Shown one piece after another: positions 23,992-31,791 of a stretch of 64,000 bases of DNA (within the stretch, counting starts at the first letter, position 1; each line of letters opens with the position of its first letter). The stretch is from Streptomyces seoulensis (GTDB lineage: Bacteria > Actinomycetota > Actinomycetes > Streptomycetales > Streptomycetaceae). The DNA lies in the NCBI GenBank assembly GCA_013364255.1, contig CP054936.1, forward strand, positions 310,001 to 374,000. The letters are read 5' to 3'. Under the pieces are notes generated by a model. The model made no database searches and was not told the origin of the DNA. It saw nothing but the letters and a program-made list of their open reading frames with translations. The position numbers and the translations under genes were made by a program.

Positions 23992-25403
23992 CCCGCACTC
24001 CCGCACAACGCCTGGCGCGGCTGGCGTACACCACCGCCCGCACCGGACTGCCCCGCGCGTTCCGGGACGACATGGCCGGACGGGTGCTGGACCTCCTCGG
24101 CAACAGTCTCGCCGCCGTACCGACCGGCGTCGCCGCCTCGGTGTCGGCCATGGCCGAGTCCTGGGGCGGTGCGCCGCAGGCCACGTCGCCGGCGACCGCC
24201 CGGCGGCTGCCCGCCCCCGTCGCGGCGCTGGTCAACGGGACGCTCGCGCACAGCCTGGACTTCGACGACACCCACCTGCCGTCGGTGCTGCACCCGTCCG
24301 CGGCGGTGCTGCCGGCCGCGCTCGCGGTCGCCGAGACCGTGGGGGCGGCCGGCGGTGCGCTGCTGGACGCCGCCGTCATCGGCGTGGAGGTCACCTGCCG
24401 GCTGGGCATGGCCGGGTACGACCCGGCGGCGAACAACTCGATCTTCTTCGACCGCGGCCTGCACGCCACCGCGATCTGCGGCACCGTCGGCGCGGCCGTC
24501 GCCGCCGGAATGCTGTACGGGCTCGGTGAGGAGGAGCTGACCTCGGTCATCGGCATCGCGTGCAGCATGGGCTCCGGCATCATCGAGGCCAACCGGACCG
24601 GCGGCACCGTCAAGCGCACGCACTGCGGCTGGTCGGCCCACGCGGGGGTCGTCGCCGCCGATCTGGCCCGGCACGGCGTCACCGGGCCGGCGACGGCGCT
24701 GGAGGGACGCTTCGGATTCCTCACCGCGTTCTGCGGTAATCGCGCCGACCCCGCCCAGCTCACCGACGCACTGGGGGAGCGCTGGGAGGCCCGTCGGCTG
24801 TTCGTCAAGCCGTACCCGTGCAACCACTTCACCCACGCGGGCATCGACGCGGCCCTGCGCCTGCGGGCGGCGGGGGTCGACCCGAGCGCCATCACGGCGC
24901 TCACCCTCGGCGTTCCGGCGCCGGTCGTGCACACGATCGGGGAGCCGCACGCGGCCAAGGCCCGTCCGCAGTCGGGGTACCACGGCGCGTTCAGCGGTCC
25001 GTTCACGATCGCGGCGGCGTTGCTGGGCGGCGGCGGTCTGGGCGTGTCCCACGCGGACTTCACCGATGCCGCCGTGCGGTCCGCGGACCGGCTGGCGCTC
25101 GCCGAGAAGGTCCGCGTGGTCGCGGACGAGAGGTGCACCAGCGTCTTTCCCCACCAGTTCCCCGCGGTGCTGACCGCCGAACTGGCGAGCGGTCGCCGGC
25201 ACGTCGAACGCGTCGAGGTGAACCGGGGCGGCCCGGAGAACCCGCTCACCCAGGCGGAGCTGATCACCAAGTTCCGGATCAACGCCGAACGTACGCTCTC
25301 CCCCGCGCAGGCCGACCGGGTCGCCGAACTGACGGGTGGACTGCCGAGCGCCCCGGACACCACCGCGCTGATGGCGGCCCTGGCCGGCCGCCGGCCGGTC
25401 TGA
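23988..25403 (+). CDS. MmgE/PrpD-family protein
   Basis: A 471-residue member of the MmgE/PrpD family, start ATG 23988 with AAGGAGG upstream inside the CitE gene. Signature parts are NGTLAHSLDFDDTH near residue 87, HPSAAVLPAALAVAE, CGTVGAAVAAGMLYGL, GTVKRTHCGWSAHAGVVAADLA, KPYPCNHFTHAGIDAAL and PLTQAELITKF. The family includes 2-methylcitrate dehydratase, cis-aconitate decarboxylase (itaconate formation) and iminodisuccinate epimerase, all acting on small polycarboxylic acids. As the last gene of the CitE operon it supports C5/C6 carboxylic acid chemistry in the cluster. The specific reaction cannot be fixed from sequence. Confidence 0.87.
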   Translation: MTRTPAQRLARLAYTTARTGLPRAFRDDMAGRVLDLLGNSLAAVPTGVAASVSAMAESWGGAPQATSPATARRLPAPVAALVNGTLAHSLDFDDTHLPSVLHPSAAVLPAALAVAETVGAAGGALLDAAVIGVEVTCRLGMAGYDPAANNSIFFDRGLHATAICGTVGAAVAAGMLYGLGEEELTSVIGIACSMGSGIIEANRTGGTVKRTHCGWSAHAGVVAADLARHGVTGPATALEGRFGFLTAFCGNRADPAQLTDALGERWEARRLFVKPYPCNHFTHAGIDAALRLRAAGVDPSAITALTLGVPAPVVHTIGEPHAAKARPQSGYHGAFSGPFTIAAALLGGGGLGVSHADFTDAAVRSADRLALAEKVRVVADERCTSVFPHQFPAVLTAELASGRRHVERVEVNRGGPENPLTQAELITKFRINAERTLSPAQADRVAELTGGLPSAPDTTALMAALAGRRPV

Positions 25404-25552
25404 CCACCGGTCCGTCCGCGTCCCGGTCGCACCCGGCCCGCGGCCTGTCCGCCGGCCGCCTCGCCGGCGTTGGGAGCGGCCGCACACCGCAGCGGCCCGG
25501 CACCCTGCCTGACGGCCCCGGGGGCCGCGCCGCGTGAGCCGGCGGGCGGCCC

Positions 25553-25572
25553 CGGCCGCCGGCCGGCGGCCG
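25553..25572. repeat. 20-bp perfect GC palindrome
   Basis: An uninterrupted 20-bp dyad of only G and C lies in the 231-bp gap between the convergent PrpD-family and SnoaL-like genes. It may add to termination for the plus-strand operon. Confidence 0.5.
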
Positions 25573-25588
25573 ACGGAGCGACGCGCTC

Positions 25589-25621
25589 CCCGGACCCGTG
25601 CGGCCGCGCGCGGGGTCCGGG
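25589..25621. terminator. Hairpin after the tandem SnoaL-like gene
   Basis: A 9-bp inverted repeat (25589-25597 with 25613-25621, 15-nt loop) lies 14 bp past the minus-strand stop codon, between convergent genes. Confidence 0.55.
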
Positions 25622-25634
25622 TGCGGCCGAGAGG

Positions 25635-26603
25635 TCAGAACATGGTGTTCCCGTTGGCGGAGGTGGCCGGGACGTCCTGTATGACGTCCCAGTGCTCGAT
25701 GATCTTCAGCTGCCCGTCGGGCTGCCGCTCCACGCGGAAGATGCCCATGATGGACTGCTCGGCGCTTTCGGGACTCAGCCGGTACCGGAAGTGCAGGGCG
25801 ACGTAGTCCTTGTCGGCGATCACCCGCTTCCGATCCGCGACCACGTCCGGGAACAGCTGGAAGAACGTGGTGAGGTGCTCGCGCATGTCGACCGTTCCGT
25901 TGGGGACGGACGGGTTGTGCTGGTAGAACTCCGGCTTGAGGTAGTCGACGGCGTCGGGGTTCTTGTCGACGAGCAGGGTGTCGAAGTAGCCGACGACGGT
26001 CTTCTCGCTGAGCGGCGTCAGTCGGCACGGGCCGCTCGGCTCGTTGGTCCGCGGGTTGCTGACGGTGCCGAACATGTCGTTGCCGTTGACCGTGGTCGCC
26101 GGCACGTCCTCGCGGGTGTCCCAGTGCTCGGCGATCCGGCCCGTCCTGTCGAAGCGGAAGATGTCCATCACGGCCTGGCCCCGGGTGCCCGGCTCCTGGA
26201 CGGGGTTGGCGTGGACCATGACCAGGTCGCCCTGGGCGAGGACCCTCTTGACGTTGTACGCGAGCCGCGGGTAGCGCGTGTGCAGGTCCCGCGCCTGGTT
26301 CTCCAGCGCGGCGCGGCCGTCGGGAACGGTCGGGCTGTGCTGGATGAAGTCGGGGCGCACGTGGCGCTCCGCGACCGCGAGGTTCCCCTTCTCGAAGAGC
26401 TGGGTGAGGACCTCGACGGCGACGCGCTTGTTGCGCTCCAGGACCGCGCCCGAGCGCAGACCGTCGACCGCGGCCGGCGCGTGGTGGGCCGGACCGGACG
26501 AGGCGACGGCGGAAGCGGGCGCGACTCCGGCCACCGTCGCGAAGCCGGCCGCCGCCAGCAGGGCGACCACGGTTCTTCTGGCCATCGAAGTGGTTCTCGG
26601 CAT
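25635..26603 (-). CDS. Secreted tandem SnoaL-like (NTF2-fold) protein
   Basis: A 322-residue protein starting at ATG 26603. Residues 9-35 look like an export signal: ARRTVVALLAAAGFATVAG followed by APASA, with a twin Arg that might use the Tat route. The mature part holds two SnoaL-like domains, about residues 55-175 and 195-322. Each contains a matching motif (QHSPTVPDG and QHNPSVPNG) and a matching end (AEHWDTREDVPATTVNGNDMF and IEHWDVIQDVPATSANGNTMF). This is the pattern of predicted aldol-condensation-type SnoaL proteins. It carries no cluster operator upstream, so it may be a passenger. An extracytoplasmic location would exclude a role on carrier-bound intermediates. Confidence 0.8.
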   Translation of the reverse strand: MPRTTSMARRTVVALLAAAGFATVAGVAPASAVASSGPAHHAPAAVDGLRSGAVLERNKRVAVEVLTQLFEKGNLAVAERHVRPDFIQHSPTVPDGRAALENQARDLHTRYPRLAYNVKRVLAQGDLVMVHANPVQEPGTRGQAVMDIFRFDRTGRIAEHWDTREDVPATTVNGNDMFGTVSNPRTNEPSGPCRLTPLSEKTVVGYFDTLLVDKNPDAVDYLKPEFYQHNPSVPNGTVDMREHLTTFFQLFPDVVADRKRVIADKDYVALHFRYRLSPESAEQSIMGIFRVERQPDGQLKIIEHWDVIQDVPATSANGNTMF

Positions 26604-27507
26604 GACGATCTCGCTCTCTGGAATGAGGGGATGGTCGGACACACTTCGGCTGGTCGGGCCCGCTTCAGGGCACGAGGGATCCGGACGGTGATCTCCCCCT
26701 CCACCGTCATGATCCAGCCGAAGTTCGGTGCGTAGCAGCGTAGTCGGCAAGGCGGCCGAATGGAGTGTTTATATGGAATATTGCGACGGTAAAATGCGCC
26801 CAACTGGAATGTGAGAGACCGTTTCCCCCCTCGCGCCGGTTCGCCCGCGATGTTTTCGCTGATGGGAGCGAGGGGGCCGCGGGGACGGGACGACCGCGCG
26901 GGTGCGGGGCCGGCCGCCTTTCCCCTTCTCGACGCGGGTGTCCGCACGACCGTTCGCGCGCGATTCGGCCGTGGGCCCGGTCCGCCGAGGGCCTCGCCGG
27001 GACCTTCGGAAGGCATCGCCGGCTCACCCGCCCTGGCGCCCGGCGGGCCCCGCCGCACCGCGTCCTTCGTCCTGCGCCGCATCTCCCGCATGTACGAAAG
27101 TTCCATTCCCGACAGGCGCCCGGGGGCCGTAAGCTGTGGTTTTGCATGGCGCATTGCATAGGGCAGGAACATGGAGGTCACCGGACCGCCGTGGGAAAGC
27201 ACGCCGGATCACGATCCAAGGGCGGCAGAACGAATTCCCGGACCACGGGAACGCACTGCCCGCAGCGCGGAAACGGAATCGGTCCCGGCACCGCCTTCCG
27301 GACACCTCGACTTCGGCGGCCAGGAGCGGGACTTCGCTTCAGCCGCGCATCGCCTCCTCGCCTTCCCCGCCGACCGGGCCCGGGCGCCGCGTGTTGCCCC
27401 GGCCGAGGCCGGGGCGGGCGCCTGTCCGGACGACAGTGTCGTCCAGCTGCTCGACAACGCGGCAACGGAGCCCCGTCCCGCCGCCCCACTCACGGAGGTA
27501 CCGCAGA
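26604..27507. other. Long intergenic region without a convincing gene
   Basis: About 900 bp between the divergent SnoaL-like and TauD genes. It contains an AT-richer patch near 26765-26800, a single copy of the cluster half-site at 27091-27108, and a frame starting at ATG 27171 that runs into the TauD gene but has mixed codon use and no recognisable domain. It probably holds two promoters. Confidence 0.55.
27091..27108 (-). promoter_or_regulatory. Cluster half-site F, upstream of the TauD-type gene
   Basis: TGTACGAAAGTTCCATTC is the reverse of the consensus half-site (16 of 18). No good facing copy is seen. It lies 400 bp before the TauD start, so an intervening leader or an unseen small gene is possible. 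Confidence 0.4.
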
Positions 27508-28503
27508 ATGACTGGCATCACCGTCAATCCTGCCGCCGGGCGCATCGGTGCGGAGATCGAAGGCGTGGACATCTCCCGTCCGCTCGACGCCGAGCAGATC
27601 CGCACCATCCAGCAGGCGCTTGACGAGTGGAAGGTCGTGATCTTCCGGAACCAGCGGCTCGACCACGCGACGCAGACCGCGTTCGGCCGGCAGTTCGGCG
27701 AGCTGACCTACGGTCACCCGCACCACGAGCCGCCGAAGGACGCGCCGGAGATCTACACGATCCAGCACCGCCGCTTCGAGAAGCAGCTCGGCGGCGATGC
27801 CACCCGGAAGCAGCGCTCCTACGCGTACGCGGGCAACAACGGCTGGCACTCGGACCTCACCCCGTTCATCAACCCGCCGGCCGGCGCCATCCTCCGCGCC
27901 GAAGTGCTGCCCAACTACGGTGGCGACACCCAGTACACCAACCTGGTGGCCGCCTACGAGGGCCTGTCGGAGCCGTTCAGGGAGTTCGTGGACACGTTGC
28001 GCGCCGAGCACCGGTACGGCGCGAACTGGTCCGGCATGCCGCAGCCCAGCGTGGCCGGATTCCAGAAGCGTGTCGACGAGAACTCCCTCGTCGCCCACCA
28101 CCCGATCGTCCGGGTGCACCCGCACACCGGCGAGAAGGCGCTGTTCGTGAACCCGATCTACACCGACCACATCGTCGGCATGTCGCCCATCGAGAGCCGT
28201 CTCATTCTCGGCTACCTCTTCGACGAGATCGCGCGGCCGGAGTACACGGTCCGGTTCCGCTGGGCCCCGGGAAGCGTCATCTTCTGGGACAACCGGGCGA
28301 CCTGCCACATTCCCCCGCGCGACCTCGACCACCTCGACGTGGAGCGGGTGCTGCACCGGGTGACGCTGGTCGGAGAGGTGCCGGTCGGCCCGGACGGCCG
28401 TGAGTCGGAGGCGATCGAGGGGCCCCGCCTCGGGTCGGAGCCGGTGTTCACCTCGACGTTCTTCGACCGTCGGGACCGGGCCGCCAAGGAAACGGTGTCC
28501 TGA
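27508..28503 (+). CDS. TauD/TfdA-family Fe(II)/2-oxoglutarate dioxygenase
   Basis: A 331-residue dioxygenase, start ATG 27508 after GGAGGT. The iron ligands are visible as WHSD (His114, Asp116) and NRATCH (His267), and the 2-oxoglutarate-binding Arg is in ERVLHRVTL. The N-terminal GAEIEGVDISRPL and WKVVIFRNQ segments are standard. Such enzymes hydroxylate, desaturate, or cleave C-S or C-O bonds. It is a monocistronic gene ended by a strong hairpin. In this cluster it adds a further oxidation after, or instead of, a P450. A weak half-site upstream suggests shared regulation. Confidence 0.9.
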   Translation: MTGITVNPAAGRIGAEIEGVDISRPLDAEQIRTIQQALDEWKVVIFRNQRLDHATQTAFGRQFGELTYGHPHHEPPKDAPEIYTIQHRRFEKQLGGDATRKQRSYAYAGNNGWHSDLTPFINPPAGAILRAEVLPNYGGDTQYTNLVAAYEGLSEPFREFVDTLRAEHRYGANWSGMPQPSVAGFQKRVDENSLVAHHPIVRVHPHTGEKALFVNPIYTDHIVGMSPIESRLILGYLFDEIARPEYTVRFRWAPGSVIFWDNRATCHIPPRDLDHLDVERVLHRVTLVGEVPVGPDGRESEAIEGPRLGSEPVFTSTFFDRRDRAAKETVS

Positions 28504-28551
28504 ACCGGGAACCGGAGACCGCCGGACCGGACGGCCGTCGGACGTCCCGGT

Positions 28552-28599
28552 CGTACGGCGCTGCCCCTGCCGGAGGTCCGGCAGGGGCAGCGCCGTACG
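28552..28599. terminator. Strong hairpin after the TauD-type gene
   Basis: A perfect inverted repeat of 23 bp (28552-28574 with 28577-28599) with almost no loop, 49 bp after the TauD stop codon. Confidence 0.8.
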
Positions 28600-28650
28600 G
28601 CGGTACGGGAGGACGGGAGCGTGGGTTTCACCCGTCCCCGATGAGCGACA

Positions 28651-28695
28651 ACGCGAGGAGCCGCGGGCCGTCACCGGGCCCGCGGCTCCTCGCGT
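28651..28695. terminator. Strong hairpin after the thioesterase operon
   Basis: A perfect 19-bp inverted repeat (28651-28669 with 28677-28695, 7-nt loop), 10 bp past the minus-strand thioesterase stop codon. With the preceding hairpin it insulates two convergent units. Confidence 0.8.
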
Positions 28696-28704
28696 ACCGT
28701 CACG

Positions 28705-29478
28705 TCAGCTGTTCGCCCAGAGGCCGGTCAGCACGTCCTCGATCCTCGCGATCAGCCGGGGTGCCTGCTCGGTGAGGTAGAAGTGGCCCCCGGGGAACAC
28801 CTCCATGGTGAACGGGCCGCTCGTGTGCTCGCGCCACACGCGGACATCGTCCAGCGGCGCCTTGGGATCGTCGTCGCCCACGAAGGCCGTCACCGGACAA
28901 CTCACCCGGTGCACCCGCTGGGGCCGGTACGTCTCGGCCGCCCGGTAGTCGCTGCGGATCGCCGGCAGCACCATGCGCAGCAGGTCGTCGTCGGCGAGGA
29001 ACCGGTCGTCCGTTCCGGACAGTTGCCTGACGTCACGGAGGAGGGCCTCGTCGCCTCGCCGGTGCACGTCGTCCTGCGGCCGGAACCGGGAGGGCGCCCG
29101 TCGGCCCGAGGCGAACAGCATCACCGGGACGATCCCGGCCCGCTGTTCCAGCAGTCCGGCCAGCTCGAAGGCCAAGGACGCGCCCATGCTGTGTCCGAAC
29201 AGGGCCAGCGGACGGCCGTCCTGCTCCGCCACGACCAAGGGGAGCAGCCGGTCGGCGAGTTCGGGGATGTTGTCGATGCAGGGTTCCTGCCGCCGGTCCT
29301 GCCGGCCCGGATACTGTGCGGCGAGCACCTCGACCCTCGGGGCGAGGGCTCGGGAGACGGGGAAGTAGAAGGTCGCCGAGCCTCCCGCGTGCGGCAGGCA
29401 CAGCAATCGTGTCCGTGCCTGCTCGGCGGGGTGGTATCGGCGGATCCACAGATCCCTGTCCGTGCCGTGCGTGGTCAT
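28705..29478 (-). CDS. Type II thioesterase
   Basis: A 257-residue discrete thioesterase, start ATG 29478. The family hallmarks are LLCLPHAGGSATFYFP near residue 25, AAQYPGRQDR, the nucleophile elbow GHSMG (Ser97), the acid in VGDDDPKAP and the catalytic His in PGGHFYLTEQ. Type II thioesterases clear stalled or wrongly decarboxylated acyl groups from carrier domains of type I PKSs, and so restore the assembly line. It is cotranscribed with the P450 upstream (35-bp gap). Confidence 0.93.
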   Translation of the reverse strand: MTTHGTDRDLWIRRYHPAEQARTRLLCLPHAGGSATFYFPVSRALAPRVEVLAAQYPGRQDRRQEPCIDNIPELADRLLPLVVAEQDGRPLALFGHSMGASLAFELAGLLEQRAGIVPVMLFASGRRAPSRFRPQDDVHRRGDEALLRDVRQLSGTDDRFLADDDLLRMVLPAIRSDYRAAETYRPQRVHRVSCPVTAFVGDDDPKAPLDDVRVWREHTSGPFTMEVFPGGHFYLTEQAPRLIARIEDVLTGLWANS

Positions 29479-29513
29479 AGGGGCACTCCGGATCGGTCGG
29501 CTGAGGCCGGCTG

Positions 29514-30731
29514 CTAGACGTCCCAGGTGACGGGCAGCTTCCGCAGCCCTTTGAGGAGCATCCCGCTGGTGTAGGTGAGTTCGTCGACCGGTACGTCCAG
29601 ACGGAGCCCGGGGAACTCGCGGAGCAACGTGGTGTAGGCCACCTCCAGCTCCAGCCGCGCGAGCTGGGCGCCCAGGCAGCGGTGGGGGCCGTGCCCGAAC
29701 GCCACGTGGCCGTCGGCGTTGTCCCGGCCGAGGTCGAACCGGTCGGGCTCCGGGAAGGCGCGTGGATCGAGGTTGGCCGCGGTCGGGCTGGCGAGGACCA
29801 CGCTGTGGGCGGGGATGGTGAAGCCGCCCAGCTCGACGTCGGCCGTCGTCACCAGGTGGAGTCCCTCGTGCGGGTCGGTGCTCGGGCTCAGCACCACGTA
29901 CCGCAGCACCTCGTCGATGACGGAGGGGATCAGCGAGGGGTCGGCCCGCACCGCCGCGAACTGGTCCGGGTGGTCCAGCAGGGCCACCAGGCCCTTGCCG
30001 AGCATGTTGGCCGTCGTCTCGTGCCCGGCGACCAGCACTCCGAAGACGATCTGGACCACTTCCTCCTCGTTGAGCCGGCCCTCGACGTCGCGCGCCGTGA
30101 CCAGGTCCCGCAACAGACTGCCCTCGGGGCAGCGGTGCGCGTCGGCGGCCAGATCCCCGATGTACGCGACCAGTGCCCGGCGGGCCTGCATGGCCTGTTC
30201 CGGCGGATAGGCGTTGGTCGAGGTGATCTGCTCCGACCACGGGCGGAAGAGGTGCCGGTCCTCGTAGGGCACGCCCAGGATCTCGCAGATCACCGCGACC
30301 GGCAGCGGAAAGCACAGGGCGGCGCCAAGGTCCGCGGGAGGCCCAAAGTCGCGCACCCCGGCGAGCAGTTCCAGGGTGATCTGCTCGATCCGCGGACGCA
30401 GCGCGCGGATGCGCCGGACGCTGAACGCCGAGGCGACGGACTGGCGCAACCGCGTGTGCTCGGGCGGGTCGAGGTCGTGCATGCCGGGCCGGGAGAAGAC
30501 CGCCGCGCGCCCGGTCACCGAGCCGCGGCGGTGCGCCTCGGCGCGGCTGAACCGGGGGTCGGACAGCACCGTCCGCACCTCCGCCATGCCGCTGATCAAC
30601 CAGGCCTTCTCACCGTCCGTGGTGGTGACTTCCCGCACGGGCGCCTCTCGCCAGAAGTCGCGGACCGCCATCGGCGCGGCGTATTCCTGCTCGTTCTCCG
30701 AGTCCGGTGCTGCCTGGACGAATTCCGTCAC
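29514..30731 (-). CDS. Cytochrome P450 (fourth of four)
   Basis: A 405-residue P450 starting at GTG 30731 behind AGGAG. It has the canonical I-helix LVAGHETTANML, ExxR in DEVLRYV, and heme loop AFGHGPHRCLGAQLARLELE. AHRRGSVTGRAAVFSRPGMHDLDPPEHTRLR is the family C-helix region. The overall type resembles CYP105/107 macrolide and polyketide hydroxylases, so it is a good candidate for late hydroxylation or epoxidation of the core. It is followed by the type II thioesterase gene and preceded by a gap with half-site G. Confidence 0.93.
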   Translation of the reverse strand: MTEFVQAAPDSENEQEYAAPMAVRDFWREAPVREVTTTDGEKAWLISGMAEVRTVLSDPRFSRAEAHRRGSVTGRAAVFSRPGMHDLDPPEHTRLRQSVASAFSVRRIRALRPRIEQITLELLAGVRDFGPPADLGAALCFPLPVAVICEILGVPYEDRHLFRPWSEQITSTNAYPPEQAMQARRALVAYIGDLAADAHRCPEGSLLRDLVTARDVEGRLNEEEVVQIVFGVLVAGHETTANMLGKGLVALLDHPDQFAAVRADPSLIPSVIDEVLRYVVLSPSTDPHEGLHLVTTADVELGGFTIPAHSVVLASPTAANLDPRAFPEPDRFDLGRDNADGHVAFGHGPHRCLGAQLARLELEVAYTTLLREFPGLRLDVPVDELTYTSGMLLKGLRKLPVTWDV

Positions 30732-30837
30732 CGCTCGCTCCTGGTCCACTTGGCTGGTCCACGACCACGACCACGGCCGCTGCCGACCGTCGACAATCCT
30801 CTTCGGATTAGATCGTGCCCGCGGCGCACGCAGCACA

Positions 30838-30855
30838 CCAGTGGACGAAGGTGCA
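30838..30855 (+). promoter_or_regulatory. Cluster half-site G, divergent P450/methyltransferase gap
   Basis: CCAGTGGACGAAGGTGCA matches the half-site consensus in 14 of 18 positions. A TGTAC follows three bases later, but the rest of a facing copy is not recognisable. It lies in the 200-bp gap between divergent genes. Confidence 0.4.
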
Positions 30856-30931
30856 ATGTACATAACGGAATTCAATTTGATATGAGTGAATGGAAAGCAT
30901 TTCCCATATTCGAGAGAGATACGGAGAGTCG

Positions 30932-31714
30932 ATGGACCGGAGGGAACGGGTCAAGCTGTACGACCGGATGGCCGAAGCCTACGATCGATCGCGGCCGAGC
31001 TATCCCGATGACGTCATTCATGAGGTCCTGGGCGATGCGGCGGCCGGTCTGTCGGTGCTCGACGTGGGTTCCGGAACCGGAATCGCCTCGCGCCAGATGG
31101 CGAAACGCGGCGCCCGGGTCCTGGGTCTGGACATGAGCGCCGGGATGAGCGCCGTCGCGAAGCGCCACGGCATCCCCACCGAAGTCGTTCCGTTCGAGAC
31201 CTGGGACCCGGCCGGCCAGAAGTTCGACCGGGTCACCTGCGCACAGGCCTGGCACTGGATGGATCCGTTCGACAGCGCGGCGAAGGCGGCGTCCGTGCTC
31301 CGCCCGGGCGGCCGGCTCTGCCTGTTCTGGAGCGCGGGCTTCCATCCGGACGAACTCGCGGACGCCCTGGCGGACGCCTACCGGCGCGTTCTGCCGCCCG
31401 GTTCCGCCAAGCTGACCCTCGGTTACGCCGTGAGCCGGTCCAGCGATCTTCCGCTGGATTTCAGCGTGGTGACCGGCTCGCCCCGCGCCTTCCGGCACAT
31501 GACGGAGCATCCGGCCCAGTCCTTTGCGTGGAGTGCGACCTACACCCGGGACCAATGGCTCGACGAGCTGTACACGCACACCGACCACGCGGCGTTGCCG
31601 CCCGGTGTGCGGCAGAACCTGTTCGAGGAGATCGGCCGCACCATCGACCGCTTCGGCGGCGCGTTCCGCATGACGTTCTTCACCTATCTGTTCTCCGCCA
31701 CGGCGCCGCGGTAG
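30932..31714 (+). CDS. SAM-dependent methyltransferase
   Basis: A 260-residue class I methyltransferase. I prefer ATG 30932, which follows GGAGAG, over ATG 30890, which has no site. SAM motif I is LSVLDVGSGTGIASRQM near residue 40, then VLGLDMSAGMS, FETWDPAGQKFD and AQAWHWMDP. It shares the N-terminal YDRSRPSYP-type segment and the FETWDP/AWHW blocks with the methyltransferase at 7959-8720, indicating duplication with different specificity. It is a single-gene transcript divergent from the P450-thioesterase operon and ended by a strong hairpin. Confidence 0.87.
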   Translation: MDRRERVKLYDRMAEAYDRSRPSYPDDVIHEVLGDAAAGLSVLDVGSGTGIASRQMAKRGARVLGLDMSAGMSAVAKRHGIPTEVVPFETWDPAGQKFDRVTCAQAWHWMDPFDSAAKAASVLRPGGRLCLFWSAGFHPDELADALADAYRRVLPPGSAKLTLGYAVSRSSDLPLDFSVVTGSPRAFRHMTEHPAQSFAWSATYTRDQWLDELYTHTDHAALPPGVRQNLFEEIGRTIDRFGGAFRMTFFTYLFSATAPR

Positions 31715-31741
31715 CCGAGGGGCGGCCGGGCCGCCGCGACG

Positions 31742-31780
31742 CCCGCCGGGGCCCGCGGCTCGGCCGCGGGCCCCGGCGGG
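31742..31780. terminator. Hairpin between convergent methyltransferase and MFS genes
   Basis: A perfect 18-bp GC-rich inverted repeat (31742-31759 with 31763-31780, 3-nt loop) fills most of the 77-bp gap between convergent genes. Confidence 0.8.
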
Positions 31781-31791
31781 GTCGGTCGTGG

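Noticed and set aside
27171..27623. Open frame upstream of and overlapping the TauD gene, about 150 codons
   Set aside because: Mixed third-position composition, no domain, and the last 115 bp lie inside the well-supported TauD gene in another frame.
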